From Adenophora triphylla var. japonica (taxonomy: Eukaryota > Streptophyta > Magnoliopsida > Asterales > Campanulaceae), in the NCBI GenBank assembly GCA_022495995.1, contig JAFEMH010002490.1, forward strand, positions 186,001 through 250,000: a stretch of 64,000 nt of DNA, written 5' to 3'. The first letter of the stretch is position 1. Every line of letters begins with the position of its first letter. Below are positions 47,191 through 58,664 of this stretch, piece by piece. The position numbers and the translations under genes are program-made. Below the pieces are notes generated by a model, which did not search any database, had not been told where the DNA came from, and was given only the letters and a program-made list of their open reading frames with translations.

Positions 47191-47485
47191 TTATTCTTTT
47201 ACTCTTTTAAAAACATTTGTGTCACACGTGACAAACATTTTTAACGAGAGTTCGTTTTTAACGAAATTTACAATAGATTGAGACAAAATATCAATATGAA
47301 GAATAAAAATGCTAAAAATTTAATATTGAGAATCAAATTGCAATAATTGAAAAACGTTGAATAATCAAATTGCAATTTGCCGAAAGAAAAATGGTCAATT
47401 GGTCGTACTACTTCGCTTTACAGATAAAAACCTTTGAATCGCCTCACACGCACACGCACCGCACACTCAACTTTGCTCCTCAATC

Positions 47486-49875
47486 ATGGACTCAATCCCC
47501 TCCGAAACCCTAGCTTCCGACCCTCCGCCACCTTATTCCCTACCTCAACCTCCCTCCTACCACCACCAACCACCGCCAGGTCCGCCCCAGTCTCTCCCCG
47601 ATTACCCTTATCAACCCTCACCCACTCCCCCTCCGCAGCCACCACAACAACAACCAGAAACCCTAAATTCAGACGCCACAAATCCAATTCCTCCGCCTGA
47701 ACCCCAATTGCCAGATCTCGAACCGTCGAGCGAGCTCCCGGCGAAAATTCAGCCGTCGCTGCAGTTGGTATCCACCGAGAATGGTGGCACCCGTAGCGGC
47801 ACCGATAAGGATAACTCCGGCGGCGAGGAGGAGACCACGAGCCGGCGTCGTCGTCGTAGCCGGTGGGACCCGCCTGCTGAGGGAGACCAGAACGGCGGGA
47901 CTAAGAAGAGGAAGTCGAGGTGGGCGGATGATGAGCCGAAACCGGTTTTTCAGCTACCGGATTTTATGAAGGACTTCACTGGAGGTATGGAGATGGATCC
48001 TGAAATTCAACCTTTGAATGCTAGGCTTATGGAAATTAGTCGAATTTTGCAGTCTGGATTGCAGTTGGACGATCGGCCGGAAGGGGCTCGATCTCCATCT
48101 CCTGATCCTGTGTATGATAATTTGGGGACTAGGATTAATACTAGAGAGTATAGGGCAAGGGAGAGGCTTAATCGAGAGAGACAGGAAATAATATCACAGA
48201 TAATTAAACGGAATCCAGCTTTTAAGCCACCAGCTGATTATCGGCCTCCTAAGCTTCAGAAGAAGCTTTATATTCCAATGAAGGAGTATCCTGGTTATAA
48301 TTTCATTGGACTCATCATTGGGCCAAGAGGGAATACACAAAAGAGAATGGAGAAGGAGACTGGAGCAAAGATTGTGATTCGTGGTAAAGGGTCCGTGAAA
48401 GAAGGTAGGTTTGGGCAAAAGAGGGATATGAAGTTTGACCCTGGGGAGAACGAGGATTTGCATGTCTTGGTGGAGGCTGAGACGCAGGAGGGGCTTGAAG
48501 CTGCTGCAGGAATGGTGGAGAAGTTACTGCATCCAGTTGATGAAGGGTTGAATGAGCATAAGAGGCAGCAGTTAAGGGAGCTCGCTGCATTGAATGGGAC
48601 AATTAGGGATGATGAGTTTTGTCGGTTGTGTGGCGAGCCTGGACACAGGCAGTACGCCTGTCCGTCTCGCTTGTCGACTTTTAAGAGTGATGTGCTATGT
48701 AAGATTTGTGGTGATGGTGGGCATCCAACTATTGATTGTCCCGTGAAGGGTACAGCAGGAAAGAAAATGGATGATGAGTATCAAAACTTTTTGGCAGAGC
48801 TGGGTGGGACCCTCCCGGAGTCCCTTACTAAGCACACTAATGCTTTGCCAATCATGGGTTCTTCCAACAGTTCAGGAAGTAATCCCCCTTGGGCAACCAA
48901 TAATGGCTCTGCAGGCATTGGGAGCTCCGCACATCCTGGACTTGGAAGCACCGGAGCTAAGTTGGGACTTGGAGCTGGACCTGGAGCTGGACTTGGATTC
49001 GGGAAAGAAATTGATGATACAAATCTGTATATTGGGTACTTACCACCAACTCTTGATGATGATGCTCTTATTAGATTATTTTCACCTTTTGGGGAAATAG
49101 TAATGGCAAAGGTTATTAAAGATAGGGTGACTGGATTGAGTAAAGGTTACGGTTTGTTAAGTATTCAGATAACGATCAGGCAAACCAGGCTATAACTAGC
49201 ATGAATGGTTATCGCTTAGACGGGAGAGTAATTGCAGTAAGAGTTGCCGGGAAGCCGCCTCAACCTACTGTACCCCCCGGACCTCCTGCTCCGCCCGTAC
49301 CCTCTTATCCAGGTGTCAATCAAGCACTTGGTGGATATCCATCTCAGCAAATGACATCAGGTGGTCCTATGGGGGGTCCACCACCTTCAGGTTACATGGG
49401 TGCTCCAGTTCCTTGGGGACCACCTCCTCCGCCTTCGTATTCTCCATATGCACCACCACCTCCTCCTCCTGGTTCAAATATGTATACCACTTTTCAAGGT
49501 CAACAAATGCCCCCTTATGGTGTTCAATATCCTCCCATGACCCAAGCTGGCGGTCCATCTCAGAATGTGCCTTCTTCTGAAAGCCAACAAACCTATACTG
49601 GAGGAGTGCAATCTCAGAATAACTCCTATGCTAACTCAATGAGTGGAATGCCACCTCCGCCACCCTCATACCCTTCAAGTTACAATTCATACTATGCTGT
49701 ACCTCCACCTCCACCTCCTACTGTGACTCAATCAACTGGGGACCAGCAAAGCTTTCCCAATGCTCCTTGGGCTTCAAATCCACCTGCACCTCCTGTTTCA
49801 TCTGCAGAGCAAAGTCAGCAGGGTACTTATGGTGCAGATCCTGAGTATGAGAAGTTCATGGCTGAGATGAAGTGA
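47486..49875 (+). CDS. SF1: Splicing factor 1 / branchpoint-binding protein, one frameshift in the RRM
   Basis: SF1/BBP binds the intron branch point with U2AF in early spliceosome assembly in the nucleus. The order is: Pro-rich N-terminus; U2AF-ligand-type [10 protein letters not shown] and KRKSRWADD; helix-hairpin with an SPSP phosphorylation-type motif (about 150-245); KH-QUA2 with GPRG loop (about residue 279); two perfect CCHC knuckles, [14 protein letters not shown] (379) and [14 protein letters not shown] (405); an RRM (about 512-590), RNP2 LYIGYL; and a Pro/Gly/Tyr-rich C-terminus. The plant form is known for this extra RRM. One T is missing at 49153-49155, so KGYG becomes LLSIQ and the frame stops near 49195. 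Adding one base restores 796 residues, close to the plant length I recall (about 800). No introns interrupt the coding region. The rest is intact, so sequencing error or a very recent mutation are both possible. Confidence 0.93.
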
Positions 49876-51881
49876 AACTGTTCAATGTCAACTGCATACT
49901 AGTTGAATGTAAGTATGCGACCAATTTTTTCCTTCCCCAATGACCTCCCGTTAGATCAAAGTTCTATTCATTTATTCATCTATTCATTTACACTTCATTT
50001 TAATCAGAATGCAAAGAGATACCATCAACCATTTAAAAAAAAAAAATCGATATGCAGTAGAAATATACTTTTATCCTTCATTTAGATTTAGCTATAAGTT
50101 CTCTTAGCCCGAATCTGACTTGTCTCCTTGTGTAATGCTTTACTAACATACACGTCTAAATTTGAAAATGAATGTTGATTACGTATGACAGGGCATCAAG
50201 TCAGATCCCCTTTATCTTTGAGTCTCATGTCGTTTCCTAAAACAGCATTGTTTATATATGGTGTTTTTACCCTTTACTTCTGCATACACCAGTGTTGTAA
50301 TCCTAACCCACTGGCTCACCCACTAAATCCAATTTGTCCTGACTTGGTTACCTCGTTGATATGCGATAAAATTTGCCTATATTTTCGTACCTAAAAAGGG
50401 AAAAATATATTGCACACTGCATTCCTTTATAATAATTAAAATTCCTATTTAAGAATATTGATTTACTTGACTGTACCTTTTTGAGATTTCACTAAAATTA
50501 TTGACTTTGAAAAAAATGTGATTGATTCTTCGTAACAAACCAAAAAAAAAAAAAGAGGGAGAATTTTCTTGGGATGGATGTGTTTATTTTTCCTCTTGGG
50601 AGTTGGTGTTTACCGACATAGAAATACTCAAAATGATGAATAATTGTTGATCTATATCCATAATTTTGGAAATGCATTACTGTTTGACAGCCTTTTAGAC
50701 TATCTTAATTATAAGAATGAGTGCTGTGAAAAAGCAACATGTTCTGGAATGAGTACTTAGGTAAAGTCGTATGCTGTAGGGCTATGATAGTACTCTGGAA
50801 AGGGTCACATCTCTGAGATGGTACACATTTTTATAATACTTTAATAGAGTAGTGGCTGAAAGTTTGTGTTTATATTGTGTATGGTTCATAGCTGAGTTTA
50901 GTTTGTAGTTGAAAGGGTTAAAACTTTTCACTTTAACATTGCAAATAGAAAATATGCATCACATGAAATCATATATCGGTATTTGATTATGATGCTATGT
51001 AATGAAGTGCTACTTAAAAGTCAAACCATGTGCTTAAAATTTTGGATGTAAATAATTTTGTGGAACTCAACAGTATTTTTTTATCAGAGAGTATATGTAC
51101 TCAACCAGGAGGGAACAGTTATGTATATCTATGGTTTTATATTTCCATTTTAAGCTGCTGTGATTATTTTGATATTTTTTTTTTGTCCATGGTCATATTC
51201 TTTGGCAGGCTTGAGGTTTCTTGGAGCTGTTATCAACATATTTTCTTACGTTGCTAATGACTTCAACTCTTTGGAAGTTTCAGACTCACATCTTACTCTT
51301 GCTGTGCTGTTCTTACAATTGCAGAGTTCTTGTAGCCACATGAAGTTTACTTCCCTGGGCCAGGAGAAGCTATGCAGTGTTTTTATATTGTTATGTTGTT
51401 TCTGTCTTCAGCGGATGTGGGCTGCTTCGCAGAGGATATGCTCATTACTTATTTTTGGAATTTTGAAATTAATAATTTCGGGACTAACTGCTTTCAGCTT
51501 TTGTGATACTCACTCTACTGTTAAACTTATTTTCTTATTTTATGTATTAATGTTGTTGTTCTTGGCTAATGCTGTTTGTTATAACCACAACTTCCTGTTT
51601 GAGGCTCGATATCCGCTGAAGTATACATTCATTGGACCGAAGGTGTCAATGATCATTGAAGCCTGCGGTATGTTTAAGTTTTATACGTTAGTAATATTGA
51701 TTTAGTTATCTTGATTCTGCTAATCTCATTGCTTACCTGATGTTCTTTTCCAGATAAATTTTCAGGTTACATGCAACTCTAGTTTAGCATGTGATTCGTT
51801 TTATTATCAATTTTCGTTAATCGTAGTGGTTTTTGATGTGTATTCTCAGTTTCGTTTGCAGGTCATTGCATGCATTGTTTA
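49876..51881 (+). other. SF1 3' UTR and downstream DNA
   Basis: A strong donor-like site (gaat|gtaagtatg) lies at about 49908, shortly after the SF1 stop, so a 3' UTR intron is likely. Possible acceptors include tatgacag near 50190 and tttggcag near 51209; I cannot choose. Long + frames around 51160-51705 have no recognisable domain. A segment ending gaagcctgcg|gtatgttt near 51666 looks exon-like but is unassigned. Confidence 0.45.
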
Positions 51882-52845
51882 ACAACAACAACAACAACAA
51901 AGCCTTAGTCCCAAAATAATTTGGGGTCGGCTAACATGAATCCTCATGTGTTATCGTGAAAAAAATAAATAAAAATTAAATTAAATTAAATTAAAAAAAT
52001 AAAAAATAAAAAATAAAAAATAAAAAATAAAAAATAAAAATCAAAAATCAAAAATCAAAAATCAAAAATAAAAAAATCAAAAAATCAACCCCCCACATGG
52101 ATTTTTGCCCTCCACTCCGGCCTCTTCAACACCATACTTTCATCCACTCCAAGTAAATTCATATCATTTTCAATTACTCTAATCCAAGTTTGTTTGGGTC
52201 TTCCCCTACCCCTCACCATTTTATCATTTCTCCACTGTTCCGGCCTCCTAACCGGCGCATCACTCGGTCTCCTTCTCACATGTCCAAACCACCGTAGACG
52301 ATTTTCCCTCATTTTATCCTCAATGGGCGCAACTCCTACTTTACCTCTGATCACCTCATTCCCCAACCGATCCATTCTTGTATGACCGCACATCCATCGA
52401 AGCATACGCATCTCCGCCACATTCATCTTATGCGCGTGACACTGTTTCACGGCCCAACATTCGGTGCCGTGAAGCAATGCCGGCCTAATTGCCGTGCGGT
52501 AGAATTTTCCCTTTAATCTATTGGGCATGCCGCGATCACATAGAAACCCTGTAGCACTCTTCCACTTCAACCAACCTGCTTTAATCCTATGAGCCACATC
52601 TCCATCTAATTCTCCATCCTTTTGGATAATGGATCCAAGATTGCGAAAAAACTCAGAAGCTTGGATAATATTTCCATCAAATGTGACCGCCCCTGCCTCC
52701 CTACTTCCAACTCTGCTAAACTTACACTCCAAATATTCAGTCTTGCTTCTGCTTAATCGAAAACCTCGAGATTCCAAAGTGTGTCTCCACAACTCCAATT
52801 TACTTTCAACACCCTCTCTTGTCCCATAACAATGTCCCAGACCAT
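51882..52845 (-). pseudogene. RTE-type LINE, 5'-truncated reverse transcriptase C-terminus and 3' end
   Basis: The minus frame 52798-52085 (237 aa) is the region after the polymerase active site: LELWRHTLESRGFRLSRSKT, NLGSIIQKDGELDGDVAHRI, AIRPALLHGTECWAVK, RMLRWMCGHTRMDRLGN, LRWFGHVRRRP. Upstream, a degraded DDGLGHCYGTREGVES stands where FADD-type catalytic residues would be. The 3' end on minus runs through gggactaaggctttg into TTG repeats, the known tail form of plant RTE LINEs. An A/T-rich spacer (51958-52088) separates frame and tail. It is not autonomous. Confidence 0.88.
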
Positions 52846-53480
52846 CATCATTTAAGTGCTGCTGAGATTTTGTGTAGGATTAATCACTTCCTGATACATC
52901 TCCAGGTTTGCATTCTTCCTGTTAGAATGAATTTTGGTGCAATATAATGATTTATCTATTCTCCCAAATGATTGCAATTTGGGGGTACCACAAGGATCCC
53001 CTTATTGGTTGGATTCATCTCTGGGATCCTCCCCCTCACACATATCTTGAACAGTTTTGGAGATGAACCTAACAATTAAGATTGGTTCCTGCCTATCAAC
53101 TTTGTGATACATTAAAATTCTAAATAGTAGATATATCATATTCGTCTACTGTATTTAACTTGCACTATATATCTCTACAAGTTGACATTACCTTCTCACT
53201 TTCTTCTCAACCAATCTTACTAATACGAAGCCTATTCAAGTCCACAAGTCACCACCATATGACCTTGCTAATCATAAATCCAACTCCAAAATAGAGTTTC
53301 ATCTCTAACTGGCATTCCTGCCTCTGTATACCCTCAGTGAGGTGATGAGCCTCATCATTCAGCAATGGAGTTGCGAAAAAATTATTCCGCATCGTATCTT
53401 TTGACCTCTTCTACAAATAAACCCCAGGTTTCTCCCTGCCTGGAACTGTTCTATATCTAAATATTCCTAGTCGTTGATTT
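52846..53480. other. Intergenic or intronic DNA
   Basis: No supported feature. Possibly the rest of the SF1 downstream region displaced by the LINE. Confidence 0.35.
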
Positions 53481-53643
53481 AGCATTTAGAGGTGGTGGGA
53501 TTGGGTTGCTGCGATTATGTAGTTTGTTTGTTTGTTTTATTTTCTTTTCTTTTCATGGACTTCTTGTCCGTCTCTTGCACATTCTTCTCTTTAATCTAAT
53601 ATACTTCTTTTCTTATATATAAAAAAAGCATTTAGAGGTGGTG
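53481..53643 (+). mobile_element. 129-bp retroposed LINE tail with 17-bp target duplication
   Basis: AGCATTTAGAGGTGGTG stands at 53481-53497 and 53627-53643. The insert between (53498-53626) ends tcttatatataaaaaaa, resembling a plant L1 3' end with poly-A. It is a strongly 5'-truncated insertion. Confidence 0.85.
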
Positions 53644-54216
53644 TACACGGAGTTCGTAACAGCTGCAACTTGATTACATTTACTGAGAAGAGGATGGACA
53701 AGTTTGATGGCTACTTATGCCCATAATGGAGCCCGGTTCACTTTCAAGACATTGTTAATGTAGTGGGGATCCCTGCAAGCTTACTGCTAGTGCTGGGAAC
53801 TAAGATGAATTCAAACTCCTGGCTTAGGAAATGGGTGGTGGTTCTGTGAGTGTGTGTGTGTGTGTTTGGGTGGGCGGGCTGGGGGGGGGGGATAAAGGAG
53901 ATGTTCAAACAACTTGGAGGGTTTGAAAATTTCCCTAATTTTGGGAGGAAGAATACCATGTATTGTCTGGTTAGATGGGGTCATCTAACTTTTAACAAAA
54001 GGGAGAATTTGGTACCCATTCCGCCGGAGGTATTTTCACATACAAATGTCAATTGTCTAATCTACGTTTGGCTAGGTTTGAAATTGATTGGTTTAGCTTG
54101 AGGTTTGTTACACTTCATGTATGGCTTTGTGTCTTTTAGGTCCAGGAGTGCGTTAACATTGATTATAGAAGTAGTCATTCAAGTTAGGTTTGAATATTTT
54201 CTCGGTGATTATGAGC
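53644..54216. other. Intergenic DNA with GT and poly-G tracts
   Basis: A short (GT)n near 53850 and a run of about 12 G near 53880. No gene seen. Confidence 0.4.
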
Positions 54217-54218
54217 TA

Positions 54219-55370
54219 CTCCCTCCATTCCTAACTATCTGTCGTTTTAGCCCATACTTGTCAAAGGCGAGGCGAGAGGCGGGCGGCAAAAAGGCGAGTA
54301 AACGGGAAAAATAAAACAAAAAATAGAAAAACTCTATCGATACATGTAACATATAAACAAAGCTTAAAACATGTTAACATATAAACAAAGCTTAAAACAT
54401 GTTATGAATTGGAATAAAACACTAAATAAATGTCACAATTCCACTACAATAACAATCCAACAATAATTTATCGATCTTTACATGGGACTGGAAAAGAATA
54501 AAACATAAAAAGCACCTTAAAATAGAATTACAAGGACTGTATAGGCATTAAATAGGAGAATGAGACTCAAAATGAAAAAAATTTAACTAATATGCCTAGT
54601 CTACTGACCTCGTCAAAAAAGAAAAATCAGAAAGGAGATGAAAACAAGCAGCGAAGGAGAAATACATGGCGTTGTCGTTGACGTCGAAGAGAACAGAAGA
54701 GAAAGAGAGAAAAAAACTCACCTGTACGGCTGTACCTAAGAGAACCCCAGCCTCGCTGTCGTTGGAGTTAATTGTGATGTTTGCCTAAGGTTTACCGTCT
54801 TTTCCCTTTTCCTCTTTCCTTTTTCTCTTCTCGATCTGTTGACTTAGTTGACTTTAGGGTACACCGTAATTGAAAAAAATGACATAGTTTGGTACAAAAA
54901 CGACTTAGGTTAGAAAAAGACCGAAGTTTCACGCCTTTCCCCCAAGGCGGCACCTCGCATGCCTCTCGCCACGAGCAAATAGGCGACGCCTCCCCTAAAA
55001 AGGCTACCACCCGCCTGCATTGTTGCGGAGGGGCGACAAACCCCAAAGGCGACGAAAAAGGCGAGGCAGGCGACGCCTTTGACAAAAGTATGTTTTAGCC
55101 CAAATATCACTTACCAAGAATTGAGTTTATAAGCCCATAAATCTCCATATTTACCCTTTTCTTCCACGTCTTAAATATCACAATATTAAGCTATTGTAAA
55201 GAGGAAAAAAAAAAAAAGTACATGATGAATGAGAAGCGGATTGAGAAAGGGGTGATATAATAAGAAGATAAAGGGCAATTTGGTCCTTTAAAATGTTAAA
55301 ATCCTACGACGTCAAATATAATGGAACAATATTTCAATCCTAAAACGACAAATAATAAAAATGGAGGGAG
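54219..55370. mobile_element. Stowaway MITE split by a nested element
   Basis: The outer ends CTCCCTCCATTCCTAACTA ... AATAAAAATGGAGGGAG flank about 304 bp of MITE sequence, with TA on the left and a decayed CA on the right. Its body is interrupted at 54253-55092. Confidence 0.8.
54253..55092. mobile_element. Element of 840 bp nested in the Stowaway, 8-bp target duplication
   Basis: Ends CATACTTGTCAAAGGCG ... CGCCTTTGACAAAAGTATG are inverted repeats. TTTTAGCC occurs at 54245-54252 and 55093-55100. The subterminal parts are rich in aggcgaggcg on both ends, while the core is AT-rich. The 8-bp duplication suggests hAT. No transposase. Frames in the G/C-rich end are not genes. Confidence 0.82.
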
Positions 55371-56544
55371 CATGTTATAAATTCACCATGAGGCTTACTA
55401 ACCAGTATTTTGGGGTACTTGCTAAGCACTTGTTTAAAGATGATAAGGTTTGTACTCCCTCCTGATGAAAATGAATTCCCTTTTTAACTCTTGACCAAGA
55501 GCAAAAATGGACATCCATTTTTTGACGGAACTAGTATCAATTTTGCATATCAATCTATGTGGGAAAAGTTCAAAACTGGACATCATATGATAACTGATGT
55601 TATATCCAACCATTAATATGTTTTTCCTCCTAGATTGGGATGAAAAATTGGGATCTCTAAAAATTATCTTTTGTGGCATCTTTAACGTTAGAAACCCAGT
55701 GGTCCTCGTGCATTATCCGCATGTAAGTAAAGTAGATCTAAAAATGTAACCTTTACGAGTTTCAGGCATGTTCTTTAGAACCACTATGTTTATGTTGTGA
55801 AGAGACTGAGATATAGTGTAGCCAGAAATCCTAGTTTCAAGACTTAAGAGGCTTCTGCATGACAGTTTAAGGCACTGCTTTGACCTTCAACTTTTTCGTT
55901 TGAATTTGTCCTCCCAAGGTATTGCGGGAGAAATCAAAAACCTCAAGGTAGCTTATTCAGTAACGCGAGTCTATTTTAACGTTAATCACTTGATATTTGA
56001 ACAATAATTTGGAAAGCTGAAATGTGTGGGAGATTTTATTATGAACCAGCAATGACTTGCTAACAAAAACATGTTTTGCAATTGTTTCCTGATCATCATG
56101 TGGACCTTCTGGGACAATATGTAAAGGTTTGACTTCACTTTCTATTGCTGTACAACCTTGACTATGCTGTCAAAGTCTAATACTTTCTTTTGACTTGTGT
56201 TATGCTAATACTAACGGCTTTGGATTCCAACTAACTCGATCAGATTTTTGCCTTGAAAAGAAGGTAAGAAAAGTGCGCCAGAGCCATGGAGTTCAATTCC
56301 ATTTGAGTTGGTGCCCAACAAAGTGAAGAATAAGAGCAGTTTGCGTGTTCTGGAGGAGGGTAATTTTGGTATTACATTTTAGATTCTTCGTTAACTATAG
56401 GGAGGGAGGGACAGATGTTCTATCATTAGATACACCTTCAAATCTAACTGTTGTTGCATTGCATAGATACCCCTAATCCGTTAAGTTATATTTCAACAAT
56501 AGTGCTTTGTCTGTTTGTGTTCTTCTGATGCTGACAATTATTTC

Positions 56545-56552
<8 letters not shown>
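55371..56552. other. Intergenic DNA with a decayed Stowaway-like piece
   Basis: Near 55454-55531, ctccctcctgatgaaaatg and ttgacggaactagta look like diverged Stowaway ends. Otherwise nothing supported. Confidence 0.4.

Positions 56553-56606
<54 letters not shown>
56553..56606. repeat. (TC)n microsatellite
   Basis: About 54 bp of TC dinucleotides. The Ser/Leu-rich open frames across it are artefacts. Confidence 0.95.
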
Positions 56607-56610
<4 letters not shown>

Positions 56611-56980
56611 TTACCTTTCTCAAGGTACTTGTTGCAAAGTGGGTGCTACTTGGCAGCTGTTATTTGTGGCATTGTGTCTTTGTTGTTTCACAAGTCTTTT
56701 CTGCATACTTGTGCTGTTGTGAGATCTCTTCTATGTACATATTCTTCAAGGTAGTTGAAAGCTATTTGTGTTCTCATTATCATAATTTTTGACGACCAGA
56801 GTCCGTGTGTTTTGTGCTTTCAAGGTGATTTAATTGTTATCATAGTTTGCTGGAATTTGGCAAGCTTTCTAGTTTACGTGTAATTCGTTTGCTAGCCATT
56901 TATAAGCATCTGTCTTTTGTATCGATAATTTGGTCATTACTCTACTTATTAGAGTATGGTCAAAGATGTCTGATGGTTCC

Positions 56981-57460
56981 TATTGTTGAGCTGATGGTCT
57001 TGTTTTAAGAACTAAGCTTGTTAAGATATAAGCTTCAGGAGACTCTCCGTTCCAAAATAATAAGTTTTGTAAATGACTTGTCAAAAAATTTACTACAATT
57101 TTTTTTTAAGAAATGTGCTTCATTTGTTTTGTATGATGCTTGTACTTGGGTAAAATTGTACAATAGTGATTTCATATTTTGAATCACTACTTGTTTTTAG
57201 GAGGAAAAAAAGAAAAAGAAAAGATTGATACTTATGAAATGGAGGGAGTATAAAAACAGATAAAAATAAAATGACTCCGTGTCTCCGCTCAGCCTCATGA
57301 TGTAGAGCCTTGGCTGGCTTTTCTTTGGGAGATTTAGGGTTTCTATTGTTGAGCTGATGGTCTTGTTTTAAGAGCTAAGCTTGTTAAGATTTAAGATTTC
57401 GGTCTCCATTCCAAAATAATAAGTTTTGTAATTGACTTGTCAAAAAATTTACAATTTTAA
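56981..57460. repeat. Direct duplication of about 110 bp at 362-bp spacing
   Basis: tattgttgagctgatggtct through tgacttgtcaaaaaatttac occurs at 56981-about 57092 and again at 57343-about 57451, with scattered differences. Confidence 0.85.
57043..57248. mobile_element. Decayed Stowaway MITE
   Basis: CTCTCCGTTCCAAAATAAT and its inverse ATGAAATGGAGGGAG mark the ends; TA is present only on the right. Part of its left end was copied in the surrounding 362-bp duplication. Confidence 0.6.
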
Positions 57461-57564
57461 TGCTTCTTTTGTTTTGCGTAAAATGACTTGGGGAAAATAT
57501 TTTCTGAAAAATGAAATGAGGAGAATCTGGAAGTCATATTTCTTAGGAAACAATCGTAACAAAC

Positions 57565-58300
57565 TAGGGGTGTAAATGGTTCGGTTTGGGCCAATTTACG
57601 GATCGAAGCATTGGTCATCGGTTTGGAAAAATTTCAAATCAAATCGAATTATGAAAAAATTCAAATCGAACTGATCCAAACTGCTATGGTTTGGTTCGAA
57701 CGGCGGTTTGATTTTACGTTTTGAACCTCGGTTTAAACGTCAATTTAAATCACGGTTCAAAACATAAAATAGAACACTGCTTAAACTATTAATTAGAAAA
57801 TAGTTTTAGACTACACAATTTATTGTTATGTTTGTTTGAATTTTTCAGACATAACATACATAATAGATTTAAGAATTTAAATACAACTTGAAGTTGTGCT
57901 TCAATGTTTATGATAGCAACATGTCATTTGATTTGAGTACTTGTAATGATGTGTTAAATAGTGAATTAAAATTATTATAAGAAGATTAATCAAACGAAAA
58001 AATGGTTATGGGCTAAAATCAATTAATGGGGGTTTTCAAATTTAAATGTGAGGTGGATATAAAAGATATGCATATTTACGGTTAATATTGAACGATTTGA
58101 TGGTTTGGTTTGGTTATTCGATCTCGCGATATCGAAGCTTGGTTTGGGGATACAGATCGCAGATCAAATCGAATCACACGATTAGAAAATTTTTGAAACC
58201 GAACCAAATCACTATTGATTGAAAATCGAATTAAATCGCGTTGTTTGATTTGATTCGATTTCGAAACGCAATTTGAATCGAACCACCACGTACACCCCTT
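57565..58300. mobile_element. hAT-like MITE (about 736 bp)
   Basis: The left end TAGGGGTGTAAATGGTTCGG and the right end complement GGGGTGTACGTGGTGGTTCG are inverted. Subterminal parts are rich in ggtttggttcg and its complement. The flanks are similar but not a clean 8-bp duplication. Confidence 0.65.
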
Positions 58301-58664
58301 AAAACAAAAGAGTCTAAGAAGAGTTGCTCGCATTATTGTTAATCCTTGAAACATAGTAATGGAATTATAGAGCCTATTTTGTTTGTAATATAACTAAATG
58401 CCCATGTGAAAATGGATTACCAATCTCTTATTGATTGTGGCTACATGATCTTAAATTTTAACCGGAGATTCCTGAAAAAGAATAAAAAAATATCAAATTA
58501 AAATGCTAAATATTAGTATTGATACCCTATTAATAATCACTATTTATAAATTTATTATGAGGCTTAGTAAATTGATGTTGAAATTTCAGTTAAAGGCCAT
58601 TTTGAAATGGAGAAGAAAATGGTTTTGAGTCCAAATATTTATCACTTTTTGCATGCCATTGTAT
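58301..58664. other. Intergenic AT-rich DNA
   Basis: Nothing supported here. Confidence 0.4.

Larger units (their letters stand above)
45715..47382. mobile_element. Mutator-like foldback element just upstream of SF1
   Basis: The arms (about 45715-45905 and 47200-47382) are inverted copies. The 9-bp target duplication AAAGAAAAA at 45706-45714 and 47383-47391 is perfect, though of low complexity. The core has long ATA/TTA triplet tracts and a nested Tourist-like MITE. No transposase. It ends 104 bp before the SF1 start codon, inside what should be promoter or 5' UTR. Confidence 0.85.

Noticed and set aside
47484..48602. Minus-strand frames over the SF1 gene (67, 89 and 95 aa)
   Set aside because: They are shadows of the plus-strand SF1 frame; no domain or splice logic supports them.
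51160..51705. 181-aa plus-strand frame downstream of SF1
   Set aside because: It is hydrophobic because of T-rich DNA, has no recognisable domain, and overlaps likely 3' UTR or intron sequence.
54792..55110. Frames of 97, 69 and 66 aa in GC-rich sequence
   Set aside because: They fall in the GC-rich subterminal end of a nested MITE and overlap each other on both strands.
56507..56754. Ser/Leu-rich small proteins
   Set aside because: They arise from the (TC)n microsatellite.
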